Source: Trifolium pratense
Taxonomy: Eukaryota > Streptophyta > Magnoliopsida > Fabales > Fabaceae
Direction: 5' to 3'
DNA length: 64,000 nt
Assembly (NCBI RefSeq): GCF_020283565.1
Contig: NC_060060.1
Coordinates: 42,284,001 to 42,348,000 of the forward strand
This document shows positions 32,630 through 41,939 of the stretch, one piece after another. The notes below the pieces were generated by a model. The model made no database searches and was not told the DNA's origin. It saw only the letters and a list, made by a program, of their open reading frames with translations. Positions within the stretch are counted from its first letter, which is position 1; every line of letters begins with the position of its first letter. A program made the position numbers and the translations under genes.

Positions 32630-34314
32630 GGGGGCTGCTAACTTAGACCCAGTTGGGTCTAAGTTAGCAAGGTGCACCTTTTCAGTTGGACCAAAATACC
32701 CATTCTTTTTAATTAATTAACCAAATTACCATCAATGGAGGCGGATCCAGTGTCGCGCGCGTACCGCAGGACCATGGTTACAGACCGTTGATTTCCATCA
32801 GACAGCCAAGCTCTGATCTCATCAAGACTGTCTGATCAATCAGACAGCCCAGATCATCCGAATCCATCAGATTCCAGCGCGTGCACCACACTGGATTACA
32901 CCCTGGAGAGAGAATAATCTACTTTTTAAAAGCAGGACACGTGTCGCTGTCTGATTGGCTGGGCGTGATTTTTTTCCATTTAATACTTTGAACTCAATTA
33001 TTTCGTTGTAAATTAATTTTTTATTTTTTATTTTTATACCAAAATTCATAATTTTTTTTTCTCTACAAATAGAGACTTGGTTCGTTTGATTTGGACACAG
33101 AAAAAAAAAACCCAATTTTTCACTACCTTAATCTCATTTTTCACTACCTTACATCAACTCACTGAAACCATTCTACCAGGAAAATGGTTTCAGAGTACAA
33201 ATCTCTGAAACCATTCTACCAGCTAAATGGTTTCAGAAGCAAATAACTAAGAATCAACTTACTGAAACCATTCTACCAGCAAAATGGTTTCAGAAGCAAA
33301 CACAATTAATAAATTACTCACTGAAATCATTCTACCAGTAAAATAGTTTCAGAGTACAACTATGTGCAACCATTCTACAAGCTAAATGGTTTCAGAAGCA
33401 AATAACTAATAATCAACTTACTGAAATCATTCTACCAGCAAAATGGTTTCAGATTACAACTCTCTGAAACCATTGTACCAGATAAATGGTTTCAGAAGAA
33501 AACATAATTAATAAATTACTCATTGAAACCATTCTACCAGTAAAATGGTTTCAGAATACAACTATGTGCAACCATTCTACCAGTAAAATGGTTTCAGAAG
33601 CAAACATTAGTTTTTAATTACCGTTTTATCTCATTTAATTAACTAAAAATAGTTTCAGGTCTCCAAAAATTTCATAAAATATACCAAAAGTTCCAGAATA
33701 TTATCTATTATTTTCCTGGTATAATGGTTTCAGTGAGTTGGTTGAGTGGTGCGTGTTAAATTACAACACACAAGTAACGTATTTAGTAGACAAAAAATGA
33801 GATTAAGGTAGTGAAAAATTGTATTTTTTTTTCGGTGTTCAAATCAAACGAACCAAGTCTCTATTTGTAGAAAAAAAAAAATTATGAATTTTGGTATAAA
33901 AATAAAAAAATAAAAAAATAAAAAATTAATTTACAACGAAATAATTGAGTTCAAAGTATTAAATGAACAAAAATTACGTCCAGCCAACCATTGTGTGACA
34001 CGTGTCCTACTTTTAAAAAGCAAATTTTTCTCTCTCCAGGGTGTAATCCAGTGTGGCGCACGCGCTGGAATCTGATGGATCAGGATGATCTGGGCTGTCT
34101 GATTGATCAGACAGTCTTGATGAGATCAGATCTTGGCTGTCTGATGGAAATCAACGGTCTGTAACCATGGTCCTTCGGTACGCGCGCGACACTGGATCCG
34201 CGTCTATTAATGGGTATTTTGGTTAATTAATTAAAAAGAATGGGTATTTTAGTCCAGTTAAAAAGGTGCACCTTGCTAACTTAAACCTAACTAGGGTCTA
34301 AGTTAGAAAACCCC
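32630..34314. mobile_element. Large foldback element with long inverted ends and a central hairpin array
   Basis: The left arm (about 32633-33183) and right arm (about 33710-34314) are inverted copies of each other over about 550-600 bp. Shared segments include GGATCCAGTGTCGCGCGCGT, ACCATGGTTACAGACCGTTG, TCTGATTGATCAGACAG-type stretches and TTCACTACCTTAATCTCAT. The termini are GGGG...CCCC. The subterminal TGCTAACTTAGACCC is itself repeated in inverse 4 bases on, making a 15-bp stem at the left end. The loop region holds nine 32-bp hairpin units (33162-33597). No transposase is present. Long-TIR MULEs and Foldback elements look like this; the target duplication is only about 5 bp (TATAT), so the superfamily is open. 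Confidence 0.85.
33162..33597. repeat. Array of nine 32-bp hairpin units
   Basis: Each unit is CTGAAACCATT, a loop of CTACCAGNWA form, then AATGGTTTCAG, so the 11-base arms are perfect inverse complements in most units. The nine units start at about 33162, 33205, 33262, 33322, 33359, 33421, 33465, 33523 and 33566. Spacers alternate between about 11 bp (AGTACAACTAT type) and 25-28 bp (AAGCAAATAACTAA or AAGCAAACACAATTAA type). A lone half-unit sits at about 33715-33735 in the right arm. Confidence 0.9.
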
Positions 34315-35019
34315 TATATAAATTATCATGGAAACAAATTCTTGATTTTTTCTTCGTTTTACAATTTATTTATTTTTAAAAATATAGTAAGATATATTAA
34401 TTTCATAGTATATATAAATTATCATGGAATTTTTTTCATCGAAGGTAAGTCTATTTGAGGCGTGTCGGATATTATATGTAGTTACCTTTTTTGGTCATAA
34501 CACATGATAAGCAAAGTCATCAAAAAAATATTCTTGATTTTTATCCTTTTTTTTTTGGTACAAATCTAACCAAATATTCTACAATCGGAAACAATTATTC
34601 TGGTCAAAAAAATAAAAAGGAAAATAATGATTAATTTTATAGTAACAAATATTAATGAAAAATAAATATAACAAATATTAATGAAATAGATATATTCACA
34701 CATGGTATTTTTATATTTCAATGTTGTTTTTGATCAAATTTTATATTTCAATGTTGAAACAACAAAACTATTTTATTTTATTTTTACTAAAAACAATAAA
34801 ACTATTATAACAATCTTTATTTATTTTTTGACACATATTATAGCAATCTTTTAGTCAACAAAAAAACTATTATAACAATTTATACATTTGGTTAGGTCAT
34901 CAATGCACACAACAACAAAAATATTGACCATATATAAAAACCTCATTGCTTTGCTTTGTCCAAATTAATTCATGTTGAAAATCTCTTTCTCTTCTATCAC
35001 GTATAGAGAATAAGATAAC
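34315..35019. other. Intergenic; upstream of the broken aspartic protease
   Basis: Begins with the end of the interrupted first copy (TATATAAATTATCATGG), then the right copy of the tandem unit (34336-34430). The rest is AT-rich promoter DNA of the second protease, with a TATA box at 34931. Confidence 0.5.
34931..34938 (+). promoter_or_regulatory. TATA box of aspartic protease 2
   Basis: TATATAAA, followed by AACCTCATTGCTTTG, matches the core promoter of copy 1. It lies about 90 bases before the ancestral ATG at 35020. Confidence 0.6.
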
Positions 35020-36202
35020 ATGATTTTTCCACAATCATTTTATACATACTTAGCCATCATTTTTCTATTGTTCCATATTTTACATTTTTCATCCATTGAA
35101 GCCCAAAATGACAATATTGTACAAGCATCTATATATGCAAGGTCAATATCTCATGGAGTTGTATATTGGAACTCCACCAATACAAATATTAGGTATTGCT
35201 GACACAGGAAGTGACCTTATATGGGTCCAATGTGTACCTTGTTTTGGTTGCTACAAACAAATCAATCCTATGTTCGATCCTATAAAATCTTCCACTTACA
35301 AAAATATCTCATGTGATTCACCCGCGTGTAACAAACTTGAAACACGCGGGTGTTCTATTGAGAAGCGTTGCAATTACACTTATGGTTATGGAGATAGTTC
35401 CACAACACATGGCGTTCTTGCACAAGAAACAATTACCTTAACATCGAATACAAGAAAAGATGTTTCCCTTCAAGGTTTTTTTTTTGGTTGTGGACATAAC
35501 AACACAGGTGGTTTTAATGATCATGAGATGGGTATAGTTGGTCTTGGAAGAGGACCATTGTCACTTGTTTCTCAAATAGGCCCTTTATTTGGAGGTAAAA
35601 AAATGTCACAATGTTTGGTTCCATTTAACACTGATGTTAGCATTTCAAGCAAAATGAGTTTTGGTAAAGGGAGTGAACTATTAGGAGATGGTGTGGTTAC
35701 TACACCTATGGTTATTCCTGAACATGATCCAACACCATATTTAGTTACATTATTAGGTATTAGTGTGGAAAATACATATTTACCCTTTAATATTTCTTCT
35801 CTAGAGCCTATTATAAAGGGTAACATGTTGGTTGATTCAGGAACACCACCAACTATATTACCACAAAAACTATATGATAGTGTGGTTACTGAAGTCAGAA
35901 ATAGGGTTCCATTGAAACCTATTTCAGATGATCCTAGTATTGGTACTCAACTTTGTTATCGTACAAAAAATAATCTTGATGGGCCAACACTAACATTCCA
36001 TTTTGAAGATGCAGATGTACTTTTAACGCCAACCCAAATCTTCATTCCACCAAAAGACGGTGTTTTCTGCTTGGCATTAACCAATAATACTAGTAGTGAT
36101 CGTGGAATTTATGGTAATTTTGCGCAATCAAATTACTTAATTGGATTTGATCTAGAAAAACAAGTAGTATCTTTCAAGCCAACGGATTGCATCAAACATT
36201 AG
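35020..36202 (+). pseudogene. Aspartic protease copy 2, frameshifted after the signal peptide
   Basis: The original start (35020, MIFPQSFYTYL) and signal peptide to SSIEAQND match copy 1. Compared with copy 1 there is then a 48-base in-frame deletion (GAC to GTACAAGC) and a further 5-base loss just after GTACAAGCA. Translation therefore leaves the protease frame and stops at 35202. The body, from about GQYLMELYIGTPP (35140) to the stop at 36202, stays fully open with DTGSDLIW, DSGTPP and the nepenthesin cysteines. An in-frame ATG at 35108 would give a protein without a signal peptide. Either it is a young pseudogene, a cytosolic variant, or there is a sequence error. Confidence 0.75.
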
Positions 36203-38034
36203 AGTCTAATCAAATTTAAGCCATGTATTTGTATAACAACTTTTCAATAATAAATTATGGCTTAAGATTAATTAAAGAGGATATATAACATTAACATTCA
36301 ATTTTGAAGGTTCAAATTTCACCAACAAAACAAGATCCTGACCGTAGAGGGGAGAAAGAAAATCAAAATAACGTATTCCATGTGTATTTGAGGCTTTGTT
36401 CACTAACATTATATTATTATTATAGGAGTAATTTTTGATTGTATAGTGTATGCCAAATCATTCACGGACTTTGTTCATCCGTGAATCATATACAGTGTCT
36501 AATAATGTCTTATGCATTATCATGTTGGAGAAAAAACGTCAAAACATTGTGTCACATTATGGTTTTGGTGAGCTAAACGTTCTTGTTTATTGTAGTGCTA
36601 AATCCTAATGAATCATAGTATAGTAGCCAAATGTAGAACTTTTTCTTTTGGTAATTAATGTATAACGTTTTAAAAGAAAATCTGAATAGCTTTTGACTAA
36701 CTCAAGAGCGATGTGATTATGTAAATCTTTTTCACCTCAACCAATGTTCTGAGTTCGATCATTGATTTGCACATGCAGCAGAGATAAAACTCCTAGGGAA
36801 AACTTATCGCTTATTTGTGTCTTACAATTGAGAGATTAGTTTATGTACTTACGTGCAGAGAATACCCAATTTATATAAGAAAATGACTATGATAGAAGTG
36901 AAAAGTTTGTCGCTTATTTGTAGTTACGTGCAGAGAATACCCAATTTAATTTATATAAGAAAAGGACTATGATAAACGAATAGACAAAGAAATAGAAGCC
37001 AACAATGACCTACCTTTGATTACTTTAGAAACTTGAATTAGGTAAAGAAATAGGAAATGTATTACCAAACCACATAAATAATGGGAGGGGATTCTCTCCC
37101 ACGAAATTTTACCGGAGAGGAACCTCACCCATAAACAATTCATGCTACTTTTTTAAATATGTTGTTTTTATTATGATTGCAAATTTGTAATGTTGATTCT
37201 TGATTTGACCTAAAAAAGAGTAAATAATTTGATTTCTAGAATCATTCATGTGAAAAACAGTCCAACTCCATGTAAAATAAATCAAATGTCCCACTATCGA
37301 CTCAATGATAGGCCTCAGGTCAGGATACACAAAAACCTCAAGCCGCAGGCAAGTAAATTTTTCCGCCTACTAGCTGTATAGGAAAAGGAAAGTCTACTTA
37401 CAAGATTGACCAACTTGCTTCCAAGCCGGGATACTTGGGCGCATATTGAGGGTAAAAATGTCATTTCAGTGGGGTAGGAAAAAAAAAGGGTAAATAAAAG
37501 ACAGTACTGCATCTTCACTTTTCATGTTCTTAGTTAGAATGAGAAGTTATTATATTTTAGAAAGAAAAAAAACACATCTTAGGTATATTTTTGTTGTTTT
37601 GGTTTGGTTGGTATTTCTAACTTTGACTTTATGTATCTTCCATATACAAATCCATTTACTATTAACAACTTTGTTGTTATTTCCTGTTACTTTATAGTGT
37701 AAATGACGTTTCCTCAGTTTTTTCAACAATGCTGTTGTAAGTTGGAGATCTTTGAAAGGCAATTAACACGGGACTTGTTCTATGGAGCTATCCCTATAGT
37801 GTATTGAAAGGTATTTGAACCCTTTTCTTATTGAAAGTATAAAGGAAGGGAATAACATTCTCTGAATTTTGTGTATCAGACAGAAAATCATTCACATGCT
37901 GATATTGTTTATGTCCTGTGACTAACCTGTCAAATTCAACACTCACATGCTGCGGCTATATATATTATATATATGTAGGACATAATTTCATATACTTCTC
38001 AGTTCTCACATGACCTTATCCCTTGCTAAATTCC
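36203..38034. other. Intergenic between aspartic protease copies 2 and 3
   Basis: No gene is seen. A direct repeat TTACGTGCAGAGAATACCCA occurs at about 36850 and 36924. A TATA-like run TATATATATTATATATATG at about 37957-37975 precedes the third protease by about 65 bases. Confidence 0.45.
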
Positions 38035-39318
38035 ATGGCCAACATTATCTGCTTCCATTTATTCCTTTTTGTTCTGTGTATGTTCTTATTTCAAACACCA
38101 ATTGAAGCTTACAACACAGGGTTCAGTTTTAAACTAATCCATAAGAACTCACCCAATTCTCCCTTCTACAAATTGGATAAATACCATAGAAACAAACCTC
38201 GCTCATTTTACCAAGGACCTAGGAAATCACTTGTCCAGAAAGGTCCTCACACTAGAGTGACATCCAACAATGGTGACTATCTCATGAAGGTCACATTGGG
38301 ATCACCACCGGTGGACATATATGGTTTGGTTGACACTGGAAGTGACCTAGTGTGGGCACAATGCGCACCTTGTCGCGGATGTTATCAGCAGAAAAGTCCG
38401 ATGTTCGAGCCACTAAGGTCCAAAACTTATAGTCCTATTCCATGTGATTCAGAGCAGTGTTCATTCTTTGGTTACTCCTGCTCTCCTCAAAAGATATGTG
38501 CTTATAGTTATAGTTATGCAGATTCATCAGTAACAAATGGGGTGCTTGCAAGGGAAACAATCACCTTTGGTTCTACAGACGACAACCCTGTTGTTGTCGG
38601 AGACATTATATTCGGGTGCGGACACAGCAACTCAGGAACTTTCAATGAAAACGATATGGGAATCATTGGAATGGGTGGAGGGCCTCTGTCACTTGTTTCA
38701 CAAATCGGCACACTTTATGGGAGCAAGAGATTCTCCCAGTGCCTGGTTCCTTTCCATACAGATACACACACTTCAGGATCAATCAGTTTTGGTGAAGACA
38801 GTGATGTTTCAGGTGAAGGAGTAGTTACAACTCCTTTGGTCTCTGAGGAAGGTCAAACTTCTTATTTAGTCACACTCGAAGGCATAAGTGTTGGAGACAC
38901 ATTTATTACATTTAATTCTTCCGAGACACTTTCCAAGGGGAATATAATGATTGATTCAGGTACACCAGCAACATATATACCACAAGAATTTTATGGCCGT
39001 TTGGTAGAGGAACTGAAAGTACAGAGTAACCTGATACCAATTGACGATGACCCGGATTTAGGCACACAACTTTGTTACAGACATGAGACAAATTTAGAAG
39101 GGCCAATCTTGACCGCTCATTTTGAGGGGGCAGATGTGCAATTGATGCCAATACAAACCTTCATTCCACCGAAAGATGGGGTATTTTGCTTTGCAATGGC
39201 AGGCACTACTGATGGAGAGTATATATTTGGCAATTTTGCTCAATCTAACATTTTGATTGGATTTGATTTAGACAGAAAGACCGTCTCTTTTAAACCAACT
39301 GATTGCACCAATCAGTAG
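38035..39318 (+). CDS. CDR1-like secreted aspartic protease (copy 3)
   Basis: Intronless, 427 residues from the ATG at 38035 (MANIICFHLFLFVLC); the frame continues upstream only to a TTG. A signal peptide of about 25 residues ends at PIEA. The propeptide carries the classic FSFKLIHKNSPNSPFY motif that copies 1 and 2 lack. Catalytic motifs are DTGSDLVW (D100) and DSGTPA (D307). The Cys-rich nepenthesin insert is present (CAPCRGCYQQ, CDSEQC, CSPQKIC). The C-terminus SFKPTDCTNQ matches the other copies. Related to Arabidopsis CDR1, an apoplastic protease in disease-resistance signalling; the exact role here is unknown. It is more diverged than copies 1 and 2 and is probably the older member. Confidence 0.93.
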   Translation: MANIICFHLFLFVLCMFLFQTPIEAYNTGFSFKLIHKNSPNSPFYKLDKYHRNKPRSFYQGPRKSLVQKGPHTRVTSNNGDYLMKVTLGSPPVDIYGLVDTGSDLVWAQCAPCRGCYQQKSPMFEPLRSKTYSPIPCDSEQCSFFGYSCSPQKICAYSYSYADSSVTNGVLARETITFGSTDDNPVVVGDIIFGCGHSNSGTFNENDMGIIGMGGGPLSLVSQIGTLYGSKRFSQCLVPFHTDTHTSGSISFGEDSDVSGEGVVTTPLVSEEGQTSYLVTLEGISVGDTFITFNSSETLSKGNIMIDSGTPATYIPQEFYGRLVEELKVQSNLIPIDDDPDLGTQLCYRHETNLEGPILTAHFEGADVQLMPIQTFIPPKDGVFCFAMAGTTDGEYIFGNFAQSNILIGFDLDRKTVSFKPTDCTNQ

Positions 39319-40005
39319 ATATAATTTTAATGTAATTTTTAGTGTTACTGATATCTATAATTTGTGGTTAGGGTTGGTTGGGATCAAGAGAAATATCAGA
39401 AATATAAAATTGTGCACAAAAAATTATATGTACTTTTATTGAAGCCACATCTTATGTCATAAATGACTGTCTTAATTTGAAGTCTAATCCTTTTTTCCTA
39501 ACTTGGATAAAATATTACAATCTTCAAATTATAAACATTGAACTTTCTTCAGTGACTAAGTATTCAATATGAAACTTTTTAGGAATAACCAAACAAACCT
39601 CCATTTTCCTGCAACTTTGCACACATTTGCTATCACTGAATTATAACGGTATTGTGACTTTACAGAAGGTGTATTAGAATTTAGAACCTTGTTTTTCTCC
39701 TATAGCATATACCTAGGTTGGTAGGTATCCTACTCAAATCCCTAGTAAACTGTTCTAAATTCTGAAGAGAAAAAAAAATTAAAGGACAAAATGAGAAGAT
39801 ATATGGAAAAAATTGAATACTCACATCTTGGTGTTAGAAACCTTTCTCTACATAGAAATTAGAAGTTCAAGAAAGCTCAATTCAAGGTGAAAAAAATGCC
39901 GCATGGAACTAGCTCTCCACTCAGAAGGCCAAATCATGTGAAAAACACAATAGAGTAATCCTAAACTGCCATTTCACAACCAACCTACACAATCAGTATA
40001 CAGAG
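39319..40005. other. Intergenic between convergent genes
   Basis: 3' flanks of aspartic protease 3 and the DUF604 gene. No gene or clear element is seen. Confidence 0.4.
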
Positions 40006-41925
40006 CTAAAAGGCCCCTTCCCAATTCCCACATTGTCCAACTGAGATTTGGAGCATTTCCTTGCTACTTTGGATTTGCTTGCAACAGAGACGACGCGGTA
40101 CCTAGGACAACCAAACAGTTGAATCCAGAAATGTCACTATGAATGAAAACAGGCAATAAGATCATAAGAAATGTTCAAGAGCTATGAAACATACCAGATG
40201 CCAATTCTTGCTCAAAGGTTGAGCCACTACTTGGATCTTTCGCACATTGAGCAGAGGGGGAGAGTTGGGAAAGCAGAAAAGTTTCCTTTTGAAATCATCT
40301 TTATCTTTACTCCGAACATATGAACCCCAAGAAGTGTTACTATCTCTTCCAGTATCTTTCAAGAAGAAGCGAATGGGTTTTTTACACACAGATTTGTGTG
40401 GGTCCCTAGCATCAAAATCAAATTCATTCCTTTGAGTAATACCATTCCAAGCAGAATAGGTTCGTTCGGAGCGCTCCAGCTCACGGGGAAAAACAATGTT
40501 AGGCAGGACTTGAATGGCATAACCAAGTGACACTGAAAATGTTAGATGCTGGGAATGGTCGTAACATATTGAACGTTGCAAAAAGCTTTTGGGTTCAGCT
40601 CTCATGGCCTTTGTAAAAAGTTTCAGGCTATCTAAAGAGCTCAAACCAGGATAAAAGGGATTAACAGCTTCAACATGATGAATTGACACAAATGGTGCTA
40701 TTGGGTGAGAGGATAGAAGACCGTGAGCATCACCCTTTATATCCCACTGAAAGATTAAAAGAAAAAAGTGGTTCTGATCAATTACAAATTCTAAGTGATG
40801 AAATGGCTGCATTATAATAATCATGTAATACATATGATAAATGTTTCTTTTCCCTGAAAATAGAAAGAAATTTTCATAAAGAAAAGAAGAAAGTGAACTT
40901 TTTTTTAAAATGAAAGGGGCCTAAGCCCAAAAGAATGGATATCTACAAAGTACCTGGTGAAAACCATGTTCCCGGGTCAGCGGAATGCCAAGTTCAGTGA
41001 TGCAGGCATGCAGTCTATCATCACTACCATAAAGCCCAGGGTACCTCTCAATGCATTCATCAAGAATCTCATATAGAGCCTTTGCAAGTGGATAACTTAT
41101 TGCAATCCCGCCACCACCATAGGCCATTGAGTGGCTAAAATAGGTATTAGCTGAATGGCTCTCTGAAGGGCTACCTATGTAAATCATTTCGGAGGAATTA
41201 TACTTGCTGAGAACGTCAACTAGGTTATTCACGTTGAAGATGGTATCATCATCACATAGGACAAACCAACGCACATCTGAGAGGCCAAGGCGAAAGCTTT
41301 CTTTGATAATGCGAGAAATCCGGAGGCCAGAAGGGTGACCTATGGGATTAGTGTAGCGGAAATACGAGATGTCTCCAGAAATCATGGTAGGGGGCAATAA
41401 CTCATCACCTTGTTCTTCAACCACTTTTTCCTCTAACCACACATGGCCACGCATGTCATTGGGACGCCACCATAGTCTAATATATTCCTTCCTCCGTTTC
41501 CAAAGCTGAGATGATCCTGCTATGCCAAAAACAATATGTTGAACAGACAAGCCTCCTTGTTCAATGGTACTGCTACCATTTTGAAGATGATCTTTCGTTG
41601 TCACAAGTTGGAAGACGGGAGGTGAAGTTACTACTTTTGAAAGGCGGAGCGGAGTGCACTTGTTCCAAGGGAAAAAGTGGTGTCTACCTTCCCAATCTTT
41701 TATGCGATGAAAGCAACAAGTAGTTGCATCAGAGAAGACAAGGGAAAGCCAAGCAGTAGTAAACAAGAGAAGTGCTGCTATAGCAACAGCCAAGCTACCA
41801 GTACGAATCTTGCGCCACTGACGGCTCCCGTGTCGACAAGGAGACAAAGGAGAAAGACGGGAATTCTTGTCGTGGTCACGATAGGATGAAATTATTGTTT
41901 TCACTGGTTGAGTCATAATCGCCAT
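40006..41925 (-). CDS. DUF604 / fringe-like type II glycosyltransferase (GT31-related)
   Basis: Three exons: 41925-40954, 40746-40195 and 40101-40006 (stop included). They total 1620 nt, or 539 residues. The N-terminus MAIMTQPVK is cytosolic. One membrane anchor lies at about residues 44-64 (SLAVAIAALLLFTTAWLSLV), giving a type II Golgi-like topology. The catalytic region has VQHIVFGIAGSSQLWKRRKE, the acidic DDD motif in WFVLCDDDTIF (about 225-227), the YGGGGIAIS block and GSDDRLHACI. The C-terminus has WHLVPRRLCC. It matches At4g23490-like proteins from memory; their sugar donor and acceptor are not established. A 4-codon upstream frame overlaps the start codon. Confidence 0.9.
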
Positions 41926-41939
41926 CACTCCAAGTGCAT
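41925..41939 (-). promoter_or_regulatory. Minimal uORF overlapping the DUF604 start codon
   Basis: On the minus strand ATG CAC TTG GAG TGA ends in the TGA whose last base is the A of the main ATG (TGATG). If it lies in the mRNA it would enforce termination-reinitiation or leaky scanning at the main start. Whether the leader includes it is inferred; it is only 14 bases upstream of the main ATG. Confidence 0.5.

Noticed and set aside
33162..33597. CRISPR-like array (regular 32-bp repeats with short spacers)
   Set aside because: The spacers themselves repeat in two or three types, the units are internally palindromic over their full length, and the DNA is plant nuclear. It is part of a transposable element.
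38023..38034. Start of aspartic protease 3 at 38023
   Set aside because: The codon there is TTG; the first ATG in frame is 38035 and gives a good signal peptide.
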